Assembly: GCF_018913465.1 (NCBI RefSeq)
Contig: NZ_JABAPM010000007.1
Span: forward strand, 1 to 64,000
Origin: Arcanobacterium phocae
GTDB taxonomy: Bacteria > Actinomycetota > Actinomycetes > Actinomycetales > Actinomycetaceae
DNA: 64,000 nucleotides
Direction: 5' to 3'
How positions within the stretch are numbered: the first letter of the stretch is position 1; every line of letters begins with the position of its first letter. The notes beneath the pieces were generated by a model, which did no database searches, was not told the origin of the DNA, and saw nothing but the letters and a program-made list of their open reading frames with translations. Shown here one piece after another: positions 1-9,477 of the stretch. The translations under genes and the position numbers were made by a program.

Positions 1-130
1 TTGTGTCTGTGGGTGTTGTTTTTTTTTATTAATTTTTCCTTATATTTTTTTATTTTTTTTTTCAACCCCCCCTCCGGGGGGGGGGGGCCCCCCCCCCCCC
101 CCCCCCCCACCACTGTAGCTGCTTCAGCTT
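1..130. other. Low-complexity contig end
   Basis: The stretch holds long runs of T, then G, then C, with no codon structure continuing from the neighbouring gene. It ends about where the nicotinamidase stop codon lies. This looks like a contig end or a polymerase/assembly artefact rather than biology. No gene is called here. Confidence 0.7.
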
Positions 131-1165
131 TTATAGCCCAGGCTTGTAATCGATATCTGAGAAATCGAAATCAGATTCATCAGCTTCATCCGAGAAATCA
201 ATATCGTCATCGATATCAATGTCGAAGTCGTCCAATCCGAGATCGGGGATATCTTCGTCGGTAGATAGCCGCGACTCGAGAGCATCGAATCGATCCGTTT
301 CATTAAATTCAGACCCGTCTTCATCTGCAAAATCGTCATAGACTGGGGCCTCACGGATCACGCCGCCATTGCTGGAATCCGGAAGTTCGAAATCGCGGTA
401 GTCAGCAGCGCCATATTCGTCGTCTTCAAGATCATCGGGGATGCCGTCGCCGTCCGTGTCATTCCACGTATCTTCATCCCAATCGGTTGATGAATCTCCG
501 GCCCACTCATCGTCGTCGTGTGAGCGAACCTGTTTCCATTCATCAGCGAGGAGTGGAACGTCGTCGTCATCGTCTTCATAAAAACCGAACGCCTCCGAAG
601 AAGGAAGCTGTTCAACGCCGGCTTCGTCCATTTCCTTGCGTGCGGCGAGCCCAAGATCTTCTGATACTGGCACCGTGAGGTCCGAAAAAACTCGCGCCGT
701 AAACCCAGAACGTACCGCATCTAACGCTGTATCTTTTACGCAATGAGATTCTGCGAGACCAACGATGTCAACTGCGGAAATCTCGTGCTCACGCAAAAGA
801 ACCTCCAGCGGCTCACCATCTGCATTTTTGCCCTCAAATCCAGAATATGCCGCGGTGAGTTCGCCTTTTTTAACTGAATCGTCAAAAGGCAAAGCGGCAA
901 TGGCTTCATGTAACTCGGCCTCAGCAGTCCCGGCAACACCATGTGGCGGCCAAGAATCAACAAAATCTGGAGTATCAGAAAAATGCTCACCCGGGGTGAT
1001 GTGCCAGTCTTGAGTGGTAACAATATATTCGTAATCATCGGCGTGCTCAGTGACGAAATCAGCAATGCGTTCTGCAACCGCGTTGCCTCCTTCAACTCCT
1101 AGGGCGCCACCTTCGCAGAAGGTGGGCTGAACATCGACGATAAGAAGTGCGCGTTGAACTTCCAT
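131..1165 (-). CDS. pncA: Nicotinamidase/isochorismatase family protein with acidic C-terminal tail
   Basis: Residues 1-190 form a cysteine amidohydrolase domain that should convert nicotinamide to nicotinic acid for NAD salvage in the cytosol. Visible are the catalytic Asp in LIVDVQPTF, the metal-binding motif QDWHITPGEHF, a Lys in VKKGELTAAY and the nucleophile Cys in AESHCVKDTA. The start has a strong GGAGGGG ribosome site. Unlike the usual ~190-210-residue enzyme, this protein runs to 344 residues. The last ~150 are very rich in Asp/Glu and include DTDGDGIPDD, a pattern resembling calcium-binding thrombospondin type 3 repeats. The tail's role is unknown to me. Transcribed divergently from metG. 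Confidence 0.85.
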   Translation of the reverse strand: MEVQRALLIVDVQPTFCEGGALGVEGGNAVAERIADFVTEHADDYEYIVTTQDWHITPGEHFSDTPDFVDSWPPHGVAGTAEAELHEAIAALPFDDSVKKGELTAAYSGFEGKNADGEPLEVLLREHEISAVDIVGLAESHCVKDTALDAVRSGFTARVFSDLTVPVSEDLGLAARKEMDEAGVEQLPSSEAFGFYEDDDDDVPLLADEWKQVRSHDDDEWAGDSSTDWDEDTWNDTDGDGIPDDLEDDEYGAADYRDFELPDSSNGGVIREAPVYDDFADEDGSEFNETDRFDALESRLSTDEDIPDLGLDDFDIDIDDDIDFSDEADESDFDFSDIDYKPGL

Positions 1166-1274
1166 TACCCCTCCAAATGTTTGTCATCTTTGACTATATT
1201 CTAAGCATACGTGGCGAACGTGAGATAGGCACATGGAGTTTCGTATCACAGCAATAGGCGCGTAATCTATAGGT

Positions 1275-3080
1275 ATGAAGATTTTGTCTGCTGTAGCTTG
1301 GCCATACGCCAACGGTCCTCGCCATATCGGTCACGTTGCTGGTTTTGGTGTCCCTTCTGATGTTTTTTCGCGTTACATGCGAATGGCTGGACACGATGTT
1401 CTCATGGTGTCTGGAACTGACGAACACGGAACTCCAATTCTGGTTGCTGCGGATAATGAAGGTGTTACTCCGCAACAATTAGCGGACAAGAATAACCGCA
1501 TTATTGCCGAGGATCTTGTTAACCTCGGATTGTCCTACGATCTGTTTACCCGTACCACAACCCAGAACCATGTTGATGTTGTCCAGCATTTGTTTGAAGG
1601 ATGTCGCGATAACGGCTACATGATTGTACAAGAGCAACTGGTGGCTATCGATCCGAAGACCGGTAACACATTGCCGGATCGTTTCATTGAGGGAACGTGC
1701 CCGATTTGTGGCGCTGCCGGGGCTCGCGGTGACCAATGTGATACCTGCGGTAACCAGCTTGATCCGCAGGATTTGATTGATCCGATCTCCAAGGTTTCCG
1801 GTTTAACACCAAACTTTACGTCCACTGAGCACTATTTCCTTGATCTGCCAGCGCTTGCTGGAGCACTCGGGGAGTGGCTGGATGAGGTGGAACGCGATGG
1901 ATCGTGGCGTCCGAACGTTATTTCGTTCTCGAAGCATCTTCTCGACGACGTTCGCCCGCGTGCGATGAGCCGCGATATCTCGTGGGGTATCCCAGTCCCA
2001 GGCTGGGAAGACAAGCCAAACAAGCGCCTTTACGTGTGGTTTGATGCGGTAGTTGGGTATCTTTCAGCATCGATTGAGTGGGCTCGCCGCCGGGCGGCTA
2101 ACGGCCAGGGAAGCCCAGAGGACTGGCGCGAATGGTGGACGAACCCACAGGCGTTGTCCTACTACTTCATGGGCAAAGATAATATTGTTTTCCATTCTCA
2201 GATTTGGCCGGCGGAGCTGTTGGCCTATAACGGTGCTGGTTCCAAAGGTGGGCAAGCACGCGATTTCGGAAAGCTCAATTTGCCTACCCAGGTTGTTGCT
2301 TCGGAGTTCTTGACGATGGAGGGGAAGAAGTTCTCGTCGTCGAAGAACGTGGTTATCTATGTGCGTGACGTATTGTCTCGCTATCAGCCAGATGCGTTGC
2401 GTTACTTCATTTCTATTGCAGGCCCAGAAACATCGGATTCGGACTTTACGTGGGCGGAGTTTGTGCGCCGTAATAATTCGGAATTGGTTGCTGGCTGGGG
2501 TAATTTGGTGAACCGCACCGGTGCTATGATCGCGAAGAATTTCGGCGAAGTTCCAACGCCAGCTCAGCGTGAAGAGATTGATAATGCTCTGCTCGATACC
2601 ATCCGCACCGGTTTTGATACGGTTGGTCAGCTCATTGGCTCGCACCAGCAGCGCGCTGCGCTCAGCGAGATTATGCGTCTCGTTGGCGAGGCTAACACCT
2701 ACGTCACTCGTACTGAGCCGTTCAAGTTGAAGGCTCCCGAGCAGCGCGAACGTCTGGCAACTGTGCTGAACACGTTAGTGCAGGCGGTGTCTGACCTGAA
2801 CACTATGATGAGCGTATTCTTGCCGCACTCCTCGAACCAGATCGACAAGATCTTAGGTGGTACCGGTGATATCGCGCCGATGCCACGTGTCGAAGAAGTG
2901 ACTGATTTGGATACCGATTATCCATATCCGATTATTACCGGTGACTATTCTCAGGTTCGTCCGTGGGAACCACGCGAAGTTGTTCCGGGCACCCCGATCG
3001 CTAAGCCGAAACCAGTGTTTGCCAAGCTTGATGAATCGGTCATTGCTGAAGAGCTTGAGCGACTTGGAATCGCAGAGTAA
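1275..3080 (+). CDS. metG: Methionyl-tRNA synthetase
   Basis: Class I aminoacyl-tRNA synthetase that charges tRNA-Met in the cytosol. The HIGH signature is at residues 17-20, a four-cysteine zinc knuckle (CPICG...CDTCG) is near residues 142-158, and the KMSKS-like loop KKFSSSKN is near residue 352. The 601-residue length fits the form without the C-terminal dimerisation domain. No good Shine-Dalgarno precedes the ATG, and a TAATCT hexamer lies just upstream, so the mRNA may be leaderless or nearly so. It opens the metG-tatD-rpfB-like-rsmA cluster typical of actinobacteria. Confidence 0.97.
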   Translation: MKILSAVAWPYANGPRHIGHVAGFGVPSDVFSRYMRMAGHDVLMVSGTDEHGTPILVAADNEGVTPQQLADKNNRIIAEDLVNLGLSYDLFTRTTTQNHVDVVQHLFEGCRDNGYMIVQEQLVAIDPKTGNTLPDRFIEGTCPICGAAGARGDQCDTCGNQLDPQDLIDPISKVSGLTPNFTSTEHYFLDLPALAGALGEWLDEVERDGSWRPNVISFSKHLLDDVRPRAMSRDISWGIPVPGWEDKPNKRLYVWFDAVVGYLSASIEWARRRAANGQGSPEDWREWWTNPQALSYYFMGKDNIVFHSQIWPAELLAYNGAGSKGGQARDFGKLNLPTQVVASEFLTMEGKKFSSSKNVVIYVRDVLSRYQPDALRYFISIAGPETSDSDFTWAEFVRRNNSELVAGWGNLVNRTGAMIAKNFGEVPTPAQREEIDNALLDTIRTGFDTVGQLIGSHQQRAALSEIMRLVGEANTYVTRTEPFKLKAPEQRERLATVLNTLVQAVSDLNTMMSVFLPHSSNQIDKILGGTGDIAPMPRVEEVTDLDTDYPYPIITGDYSQVRPWEPREVVPGTPIAKPKPVFAKLDESVIAEELERLGIAE

Positions 3081-3091
3081 TTGGCAGGTAG

Positions 3092-4054
3092 ATGAGTAGC
3101 TCGAAAGCTAAGAAAGAACGTCGGCGGCTGGTCCTGGATATTCCGGACCGGCTGCCGGTTCCTATTGTTGATAACCATACGCATATTTCCCCAGATCCGG
3201 CAGTGGGTCTTGACGGGGATGCACCGGTTCAGAATACGGACGACGCCGGAAATTTGCGAATGCCTGTTTTGCTGGCAACGTTGCGTGATGGAATGGCGAA
3301 GGCCGGGGTACGGGCGGGGATTTCTTCAGGCTGCGAAGTGCCGATGCTGGAGTTTACCCACGATCTTGCCCGTGATGTTCCTGAGATTTGGGCGGCGTTA
3401 GCGATTCATCCTAACGACGCTGCGTTGCATGCGGGAGTGCGTGAGGTCGCCCCTGACGGTCTAGAACCGCATGTGGATCCGTGGCATGATGAATTATCGT
3501 TGGACGACGCCGTAGCGAAAGTTGCGCAACTGAGCGCAGATCCGTGTGTGGTTGCGATAGGTGAGACTGGTTTGGATTATTTCCGTACTGGTGACAATGG
3601 TAAGCAGGCACAGCAGGATGCGTTCCGTGCGCATATTGCGCTAGCGAAAGAGCTCGGTAAGCCGTTGCAGATTCATGATCGAGATGCGCATGCTGATGTG
3701 ATTGATATTTTATTAGCTGACGGTGCACCGGAGCGGACGGTATTCCATTGTTTCTCGGGTGATCGCGAAATGGCTCAGCTATGTGCCGAACACGGATGGT
3801 ATGCCTCGTTTGCTGGGCCGTTGACGTATGGCCCGAACGTAGAGTTACAGGAAGCATTTGATGCCATGCCAGATAACTTAATTTTGGTAGAAACTGACGC
3901 GCCCTATTTGACACCAGTTCCGTTTAGGGGGCATCCGAACGTTGCTTGGGGCGTAGGATATACCGTGCGATTTATGGCTCAGCGGCGTGGCATGCGCCTC
4001 GAGGATTGGTGCTCGATAATAGATAACAACACCCGAAATGTATATGGGATATAG
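3092..4054 (+). CDS. tatD: TatD family metal-dependent deoxyribonuclease
   Basis: TIM-barrel metal hydrolase of the TatD family, with 3'-5' exonuclease roles in DNA quality control. Metal ligands are visible: HTH at residues 29-31, the Glu of IGETGLDY near 157, His in QIHDRDAH near 195, His in FHCFSGD near 219, and Asp in VETDAPYLTP near 268. It starts 11 bases after the metG stop, so the two are likely cotranscribed. The 320-residue length is somewhat above the family norm because of a longer N-terminus and an insert near residue 115. Confidence 0.93.
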   Translation: MSSSKAKKERRRLVLDIPDRLPVPIVDNHTHISPDPAVGLDGDAPVQNTDDAGNLRMPVLLATLRDGMAKAGVRAGISSGCEVPMLEFTHDLARDVPEIWAALAIHPNDAALHAGVREVAPDGLEPHVDPWHDELSLDDAVAKVAQLSADPCVVAIGETGLDYFRTGDNGKQAQQDAFRAHIALAKELGKPLQIHDRDAHADVIDILLADGAPERTVFHCFSGDREMAQLCAEHGWYASFAGPLTYGPNVELQEAFDAMPDNLILVETDAPYLTPVPFRGHPNVAWGVGYTVRFMAQRRGMRLEDWCSIIDNNTRNVYGI

Positions 4055-4168
4055 AATTTGTCGGATCTTATTTGTTAGTCGTCGCACCCTGGCGTGACTA
4101 ATTGTTACAATTTGATTACGATGGGTATACATCAGATAACTAACCAATGTTAGACGTGGAGAAAACCA

Positions 4169-5413
4169 ATGGATGAAACTCAACTGTCTGCGATGACTCC
4201 GCCAAAGCCAGGCTCGCGCCGGGCGCGGCGAGCGGCAGAACGAGCAGCAGCGGCCGCAGCCGCAGCAGCTGAGGCAGCCAAGCGTAGTACCGCAACTACC
4301 GGGGAAATCCCGGCGATTAGGGAGACTCCAGCGATTGCTCCGCAAACGTTTGCATTGCCACGTACTCGTCCAGTTTCACTAGCTCCTTCGATTCCATTTG
4401 CGGAGCAGATGAACCATGATCTGGTTATTGCACAAGTGGACGAGGATAACGCCGTCGTCCGTAAATCTCGTAAAGCAACCATGATGCAAGGTGTGGGGAT
4501 CAGCTCTGCAGTAGCTTTGGTTGCTGGAATTGGTTTAGGAATCGCCGTCGATAATGTGCCTAAACATATGGCGATGGCGAGTGGTCCGTCAGCAGCTGAG
4601 CTGGCGGTCGCTTCTGTTTCGCTGGGGGAGCATACTCCAGTGATCGATGGCGTTACGTCGCATTTTATGGTGAGCGTTGATGGTAAGACTCGAAAGATTA
4701 ATACTTCTGCGCGTGCCAGCTTGGCAGACGCGCTAACTGCTGCAGGCATTGAGATTAACGAAGCAGATATTGTTTCGGCTCCATTAGATAAACCGATTAA
4801 AGCCGGCGCTCAAGTTACCATTACTCGCGTAACCACTGAGACGGTATCGGAAACGTACGATGTTGAACCAGAAACCCAGCGTGAAGACGATCCAACTTTG
4901 CCAAAGGGACAAGAGAAGAAAGTCAGCGAAGGTAAAGCTGGCCAGGGAACTCGGACCGTTGTGATTACTAAGCATGATGGTAAGGAAACAAGCCGTGCAG
5001 TTAGTGTTGATGCGATAACTACCCCAGCTGAACCGACCGTCATCAAGGTCGGTACTAAAGATAGCGCTAAGTCAGCTGTCGCAGTGCCAGTTAATGCAGC
5101 GCCAGTTGCACCTGGAACTGCGCGTTCAATCGCGGCTGACATGGTTGCGGCACGTGGCTGGTCGGAAGCAGAATTCGCTTGCCTCGATCAACTATGGCAG
5201 CGCGAGTCAGGATGGAACCACTTGGCAAACAATCCATCCTCAGGCGCCTACGGTATTCCACAAGCTCTGCCGGGGTCAAAGATGGCTTCTGCAGGTGCTG
5301 ATTGGCAGACTAACCCGGCAACACAGATCACTTGGGGTCTAGGATATATTTCGGGTCGTTACGGAACACCGTGCGGCGCGCTGAACCATTCACATTCTGT
5401 CGGCTGGTATTAA
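4169..5413 (+). CDS. Rpf/YabE-like cell-wall lytic protein (DUF348-G5-lysozyme-like)
   Basis: An Ala/Arg-rich cytoplasmic N-terminus (~1-100) is followed by one membrane segment (~108-127), a DUF348 ubiquitin-like domain (~157-215), a G5 domain (~216-295) and a C-terminal lysozyme-like domain (~324-414) with the motif WQRESGW supplying the likely catalytic Glu. Family knowledge: such proteins cleave peptidoglycan glycan strands in growth or resuscitation. Its position between tatD and rsmA is that of rpfB in mycobacteria. The terminal domain resembles the aggregation-promoting-factor type more than the classical Rpf domain, so I do not assign rpfB. A ribosome site (GTGGAGAAAA) supports the ATG. 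Confidence 0.85.
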   Translation: MDETQLSAMTPPKPGSRRARRAAERAAAAAAAAAEAAKRSTATTGEIPAIRETPAIAPQTFALPRTRPVSLAPSIPFAEQMNHDLVIAQVDEDNAVVRKSRKATMMQGVGISSAVALVAGIGLGIAVDNVPKHMAMASGPSAAELAVASVSLGEHTPVIDGVTSHFMVSVDGKTRKINTSARASLADALTAAGIEINEADIVSAPLDKPIKAGAQVTITRVTTETVSETYDVEPETQREDDPTLPKGQEKKVSEGKAGQGTRTVVITKHDGKETSRAVSVDAITTPAEPTVIKVGTKDSAKSAVAVPVNAAPVAPGTARSIAADMVAARGWSEAEFACLDQLWQRESGWNHLANNPSSGAYGIPQALPGSKMASAGADWQTNPATQITWGLGYISGRYGTPCGALNHSHSVGWY

Positions 5414-5434
5414 ACCCAGTACAGTGAGGAAAAA

Positions 5435-6328
5435 ATGAGCCACCACCCCGTTCCTCTTCTTGGACCGGTGAAGATTCGCCAACTTGCTGAGCAACTAAAT
5501 ATTCGTCCAACGAAAACTCTGGGGCAGAACTTTGTTCACGACGCTGGAACAGTGCGGCGCATAGTTCGCGATGCCGGAGTAGTAGCTGGAGACCATGTTG
5601 TTGAAGTTGGACCAGGGCTTGGCTCTCTCACGTTGGCCATTTTAGAAACAGGCGCTATCCTTTCAGCAATCGAGATAGACCCGCCTTTAGCTAATGCGTT
5701 GCCGGCTACCATTGCCGAGGTCCAGCCGGAGTCGGTAGCTAACTTCGCGGTCACCAACCGAGACGCGATGGATATTTTGTCTGTGGCTGATCTTGCCGTA
5801 CCAGATGTAATCGCAAGTACAGATTTTATGCCTAAGCATTTAGTAGCGAATCTGCCGTATAACGTGGCTGTGCCAGTGCTTCTGACGCTGCTTCAATCGC
5901 TGCCCACATTAGAAACAGTAACTGTAATGGTTCAGCTTGAAGTAGCTGATCGGTTGGCAGCTCAGCCGGGCTCCAAAACGTACGGAGTGCCATCAGTGAA
6001 AGCGAACTGGTATGCCGATGTGTGGCGAGGCGCAAAAATCTCCCGCAATGTTTTTTGGCCAGTACCCAATGTTGATTCGGCATTAGTGCATATGCGCCGC
6101 CACCCAGAACCAGAAGGCGTGGATCGACGTGACGTGTTCGCCGTCGTCGATGCCGCTTTTGCGCAGCGTCGCAAAACTTTACGCGCCGCACTCTCCACTT
6201 GGGCGGGCAGCCCAGCGCGTGCCGAAGAAATTTTGCGTGCGGCCGACGTCGACCCGTCGCTTCGCGGAGAAAAACTTACGGTTGACCAATTTATCGCAAT
6301 TGCTTGCCAAGCCAAAAAAGTGGCGTAG
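5435..6328 (+). CDS. rsmA: 16S rRNA dimethyladenosine transferase RsmA (KsgA)
   Basis: SAM-dependent enzyme that dimethylates two adjacent adenosines at the 3' end of 16S rRNA during small-subunit maturation. The SAM site [11 protein letters not shown] is at ~54-64 and the substrate-adenine motif NLPYNVAVP at ~138-146. The N-terminal [11 protein letters not shown] matches the family start, and the AGTGAGGAAA ribosome site fits the ATG. Length (297) is normal. In many actinobacteria ispE follows directly; here a PTS operon separates them. Confidence 0.95.
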   Translation: MSHHPVPLLGPVKIRQLAEQLNIRPTKTLGQNFVHDAGTVRRIVRDAGVVAGDHVVEVGPGLGSLTLAILETGAILSAIEIDPPLANALPATIAEVQPESVANFAVTNRDAMDILSVADLAVPDVIASTDFMPKHLVANLPYNVAVPVLLTLLQSLPTLETVTVMVQLEVADRLAAQPGSKTYGVPSVKANWYADVWRGAKISRNVFWPVPNVDSALVHMRRHPEPEGVDRRDVFAVVDAAFAQRRKTLRAALSTWAGSPARAEEILRAADVDPSLRGEKLTVDQFIAIACQAKKVA

Positions 6329-6341
6329 CTTACGAAAGATC

Positions 6342-6370
6342 TTGCGAAACGCTCCAGGGTGTCTTATATT
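6342..6370 (+). promoter_or_regulatory. Predicted promoter of the PTS operon
   Basis: A TTGCGA -35 element and a TATATT -10 element are separated by 17 bases just after rsmA. Transcription would begin near 6377, immediately before the antiterminator RNA site. This gives the inserted operon its own regulated start. Inferred from sequence only. Confidence 0.6.
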
Positions 6371-6385
6371 TAAAGAGTAAAAATC

Positions 6386-6414
6386 CTGGGTGTTACTGGT
6401 AAGCAGGCATGACC
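6386..6414 (+). promoter_or_regulatory. Ribonucleic antiterminator (RAT) site
   Basis: The transcribed sequence contains GGTGTTACTGGTAAGCAGGC followed by ATGACC. It closely follows the RAT consensus bound by BglG/LicT/SacY-type proteins (a GTTACTG...GCAGGC core). It sits between the promoter and the antiterminator gene, so the regulator likely controls its own operon. A GC-rich hairpin (GGGCGCC...GGTGCGC, near 6419-6440) follows but lacks a U-run, so the terminator it would oppose is not classical. Confidence 0.75.
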
Positions 6415-6454
6415 AGACGGGCGCCGAAATACGGTGCGCTCAACGAGGAGCGAT

Positions 6455-7294
6455 ATGGTTCAGTCTGCTGCTCGCGTGATGAGAATTTTCAATAACAATG
6501 CGGTACTTGTCAGTATCGATGGAGTAGAGAGAGTTCTTGCTGGGCGAGGAATTGGTTTTGGGAAGCGACCGGGAGATCTTATCCCAGCCGGCGATGCACA
6601 GCGCCAATTTATTGAAGCTAGCCCGGACAAAATTGATTTCCTCACCTCGGCTAACGCGCTCGATCCGCAACTAGTTGACACCGTTACGGAAGCGGTCGAA
6701 CTCGCAACAAGCATGATCAAAGACCTTGATCCGTCAGTCTATGTTGTGTTGGTAGACCACATGGCTTTTGCTGTGCAACGGCACCGCAGTGGGCTCACCA
6801 TTCGCAACAAGCTCGTAGAAGAAGTCAAAGTCGCTTTTTCAGCGGAATTTACCGCAGCCGAAATCATGGTTCACTACGTTAATCAGAAGCTCGACGTCGA
6901 ACTTCCCACTGACGAAGCAGCCTACATCGCATTGCATCTCAATGCGGCACGTACCGGAGCAACAGTCAAACAGCCCTTATCTGAAGCTAACCAGCTAGGA
7001 AGCATCGTAGATCTTGTCAATCGTTCCATTGGCGACGACAAGCCTGGCGACATGGCAGAATTGTTACTCACCGTTAACGGGTTCATTACCCGCATTCAGC
7101 ATGATATATGGCGCTCTAATACCACCACGGCAATGGTGGAACGGTTATTGCCGGAGGAATTTGGACTAGCGCGCCAGATCATTACACATATTGCAGGGCC
7201 AGATGCTCACGCTACCCATATTGCGAACGAATCCGCCTATTTGGCGGTATTTTTGCACGGGTGGCGGCAAGTTTCAGGCACACAACATACATAA
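6455..7294 (+). CDS. BglG/LicT-type transcription antiterminator
   Basis: A 279-residue RNA-binding regulator. The N-terminal ~60 residues (RIFNNNAVLVS...GRGIGFGKRPGD) form the co-antiterminator RNA-binding domain. Two PTS regulation domains follow (~65-170 and ~172-275) with conserved His residues (VDHMAF, YIALHLNAAR, FLHGWR) that PTS proteins phosphorylate to set activity. I chose the ATG at 6455 because GAGGAG precedes it; an in-frame GTG lies 21 bases upstream. A RAT site lies just upstream and the EIICB gene starts 15 bases downstream, so the target is this operon. Confidence 0.92.
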   Translation: MVQSAARVMRIFNNNAVLVSIDGVERVLAGRGIGFGKRPGDLIPAGDAQRQFIEASPDKIDFLTSANALDPQLVDTVTEAVELATSMIKDLDPSVYVVLVDHMAFAVQRHRSGLTIRNKLVEEVKVAFSAEFTAAEIMVHYVNQKLDVELPTDEAAYIALHLNAARTGATVKQPLSEANQLGSIVDLVNRSIGDDKPGDMAELLLTVNGFITRIQHDIWRSNTTTAMVERLLPEEFGLARQIITHIAGPDAHATHIANESAYLAVFLHGWRQVSGTQHT

Positions 7295-7309
7295 GAAGGA
7301 CACACTACT

Positions 7310-8905
7310 GTGAACGGAAAAATTATGGAGAGCCTACAACGGCTCGGTAAAGCGCTGATGGGCGCAGTTGCTGTCATGCCAGTAGCTGCAATCCTGATGG
7401 GTATCGGCTACTGGTTCGATCCTACTGGCTGGGGTTCGAACAGCGTAGTCGCTGCTGTCCTTATCAAGTCAGGTGCGGCAGTTCTGGATAATCTTGGATG
7501 GCTGTTCGCGATCGCGCTAGCTTTTGGCCTTTCGCGCGACAACAACGGTGCTGCTGCGCTGTCCGGCTTTATCGGCTTCGCAACGATCAAAATGCTTTTG
7601 AATGAAAAGTCAGTTGCGGGTTTCCAAGGAATTGACCTAGATAAGCTCGACGGCGCTGCCAAGCTCGATTGGGCATCCCAGGGATGGGGCGCAATGGGCG
7701 ACAAGAACGTCCTTGTTGGTATCTTCGTCGGTATTCTTGCGGCTTGGGTTTACAACCGGTTCTCCCGCACCAAGCTTCCACCATTCTTGGCCTTCTTCTC
7801 CGGCCGACGTCTGGTTCCAATCCTCACTTCGTTGCTCGCTATCGTCATGGCTGGCGTTCTCTATTTTGCTTGGCCATTTGTGTACTCGGCTTTGTTCCAC
7901 TTTGGCCAGTCCATCCAGGGCATGGGCGCACTCGGTGCAGGTATTTACGCATTCGCTAACCGTTTGCTCATCCCAACCGGTTTGCACCACGCATTGAACT
8001 CGATCTTCTGGTTCGATGTTATCGGAATTGACGATATCGGTAACTTCCTCGGCGGTGGTAAGACCATCGCAGCTGCTGCAGCAGCAACCGATGCGGCTTC
8101 CTGCCCAGGCGTTGGCGTATGGGCTAACGGAACGTGTACTGTTATCGGTGAAATCGGCCGTTACCAGGCTGGCTTCTTCCCAGTAATGATGTTCGGTTTG
8201 CCAGCTGCGGCATTGGCAATGTACCTGCGCGCAAACACTAAGTCGCAGAAGGCAGTCGGCTCGCTCATGATGGCTGGCGCTCTTGCATCCTTCTTTACCG
8301 GTGTTACCGAACCTCTCGAATTCGCATTCATGTTCGTTGCTCCAGTTCTTTACCTCGTCCACGCAGTCCTCACTGGTATTTCGGTATTCTTGGCTGCAAT
8401 GTTCCACTGGACGGCCGGCTTCGGCTTCTCCGCTGGTTTGGTCGATATGGTTCTGTCGGCTCGTAACCCGTTGGCAAACGAGTGGTACATGTTGCTGGTT
8501 CAGGGCTTGGTATTCGCTGCGATTTACTTCGTCGTATTCTACTTCTTGATTGGTGCGTTGAACCTCAAGACCCCAGGACGTGCTGACGATGCCGAGGAGC
8601 AGAACGTTCAACTTGCTGGCGACACCGAGTTCTCCGGCGTTGCTGGCACCGTTATTGAAGGCTTGGGCGGTATCGAGAACATCGAGTCCATCGACTACTG
8701 CGCTACGCGGCTACGCACCGTCGTCAAAGATTACGTCAAGGTTAGTGAAAAGACCATCAAGTCTGCTGGTGTGGCGGGAGTCATTCGCCCATCGCAAAGA
8801 TCAGTTCAGGTTGTGGTTGGCCCGCAGGTACAGTTTGTATATGACGAGGTTGCAGATTTATTACGCGCTTCGGAAGTATCACTGAACGGCGAGCAGGAGA
8901 TCTAA
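7310..8905 (+). CDS. nagE: PTS sugar transporter EIICB, NagE-like (glucose/GlcNAc family)
   Basis: Membrane permease of the phosphoenolpyruvate phosphotransferase system. Residues 1-~410 form the EIIC domain with many membrane helices, and residues ~440-520 the EIIB domain with phospho-accepting Cys464 in IDYCATRLR. Segments such as RLLIPTGLHHALN, MMFGLPAAALAMY and GVTEPLEFAFMF resemble E. coli NagE most by memory, which suggests N-acetylglucosamine; glucose or a related sugar is possible. Start is GTG after AGAAGGA. The stop overlaps the EIIA start by one base, so EIIC/B and EIIA are made together. Confidence 0.85.
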   Translation: MNGKIMESLQRLGKALMGAVAVMPVAAILMGIGYWFDPTGWGSNSVVAAVLIKSGAAVLDNLGWLFAIALAFGLSRDNNGAAALSGFIGFATIKMLLNEKSVAGFQGIDLDKLDGAAKLDWASQGWGAMGDKNVLVGIFVGILAAWVYNRFSRTKLPPFLAFFSGRRLVPILTSLLAIVMAGVLYFAWPFVYSALFHFGQSIQGMGALGAGIYAFANRLLIPTGLHHALNSIFWFDVIGIDDIGNFLGGGKTIAAAAAATDAASCPGVGVWANGTCTVIGEIGRYQAGFFPVMMFGLPAAALAMYLRANTKSQKAVGSLMMAGALASFFTGVTEPLEFAFMFVAPVLYLVHAVLTGISVFLAAMFHWTAGFGFSAGLVDMVLSARNPLANEWYMLLVQGLVFAAIYFVVFYFLIGALNLKTPGRADDAEEQNVQLAGDTEFSGVAGTVIEGLGGIENIESIDYCATRLRTVVKDYVKVSEKTIKSAGVAGVIRPSQRSVQVVVGPQVQFVYDEVADLLRASEVSLNGEQEI

Positions 8906-9390
8906 TGTTTGGTTTAGGCAAGAAAAAAGTCGAATTTCACCCGGTTTTCCCCGGCGCTGTAGTGCCCGTAACTGAGGTGCCCGACCCGGTATTCTCGCAA
9001 GGTATGCTCGGTACGGGATACGCAGTTAATCCGGACCCTCAAGCGGATGAACTCGTTGTGTGTGCACCGATTGATGGCACAATTGGCAAGATGTTTAAAA
9101 CCTTGCATGCGTTCACAATGCATGTTGATTCCGGCGTGGATTTCTTGGTTCATATCGGACTTGACACGGTTGAACTTCATGGCGAAGGCTTCACCGCTCT
9201 TGTGGAAACGGGAACGCATGTGAGTGCAGGTACTCCAGTTATGCGACTGGATGCAAAAGCTCTGCGTGTTGCAGGAAAGAACCTCATTACTCCAGTAGTT
9301 TTCACAGAAAAAGTTCAAGTGAAATCAGTGGATGTGCATGAAGGTGATGCCATGCTCGAAGATGTGGCTGCAACGGTCACGCTTGCCTAG
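8905..9390 (+). CDS. crr: PTS EIIA component (EIIA-Glc type)
   Basis: A soluble 161-residue EIIA domain that passes phosphate from HPr to the EIIB domain. The active His83 lies in DFLVHIGLDTVEL, and GTPVMRLD matches the family's later conserved strand. It overlaps the EIICB stop by one base and is the last gene of the operon, followed by a strong terminator. It may also serve other EII permeases lacking their own EIIA, which the sequence cannot show. Confidence 0.93.
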   Translation: MFGLGKKKVEFHPVFPGAVVPVTEVPDPVFSQGMLGTGYAVNPDPQADELVVCAPIDGTIGKMFKTLHAFTMHVDSGVDFLVHIGLDTVELHGEGFTALVETGTHVSAGTPVMRLDAKALRVAGKNLITPVVFTEKVQVKSVDVHEGDAMLEDVAATVTLA

Positions 9391-9405
9391 ATAAAAACTG
9401 ACTAG

Positions 9406-9450
9406 ATTGGGCGGTTCGGAGAGATTCCGGACCGCCCAATTTGTTGTTTG
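9406..9450 (+). terminator. Terminator of the PTS operon
   Basis: A 15-base stem (9406-9420 with 9426-9440, one G-U pair) with a 5-base loop, followed by TTGTTGTTTG. It separates the PTS operon from ispE. Confidence 0.85.
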
Positions 9451-9477
9451 CGGTTGGTAACAGGGAATAATAGAAGC

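Noticed and set aside
4169-5413. Calling this gene rpfB outright
   Set aside because: The position fits, but the terminal domain looks like the aggregation-promoting/lysozyme-like type rather than the classical Rpf domain.
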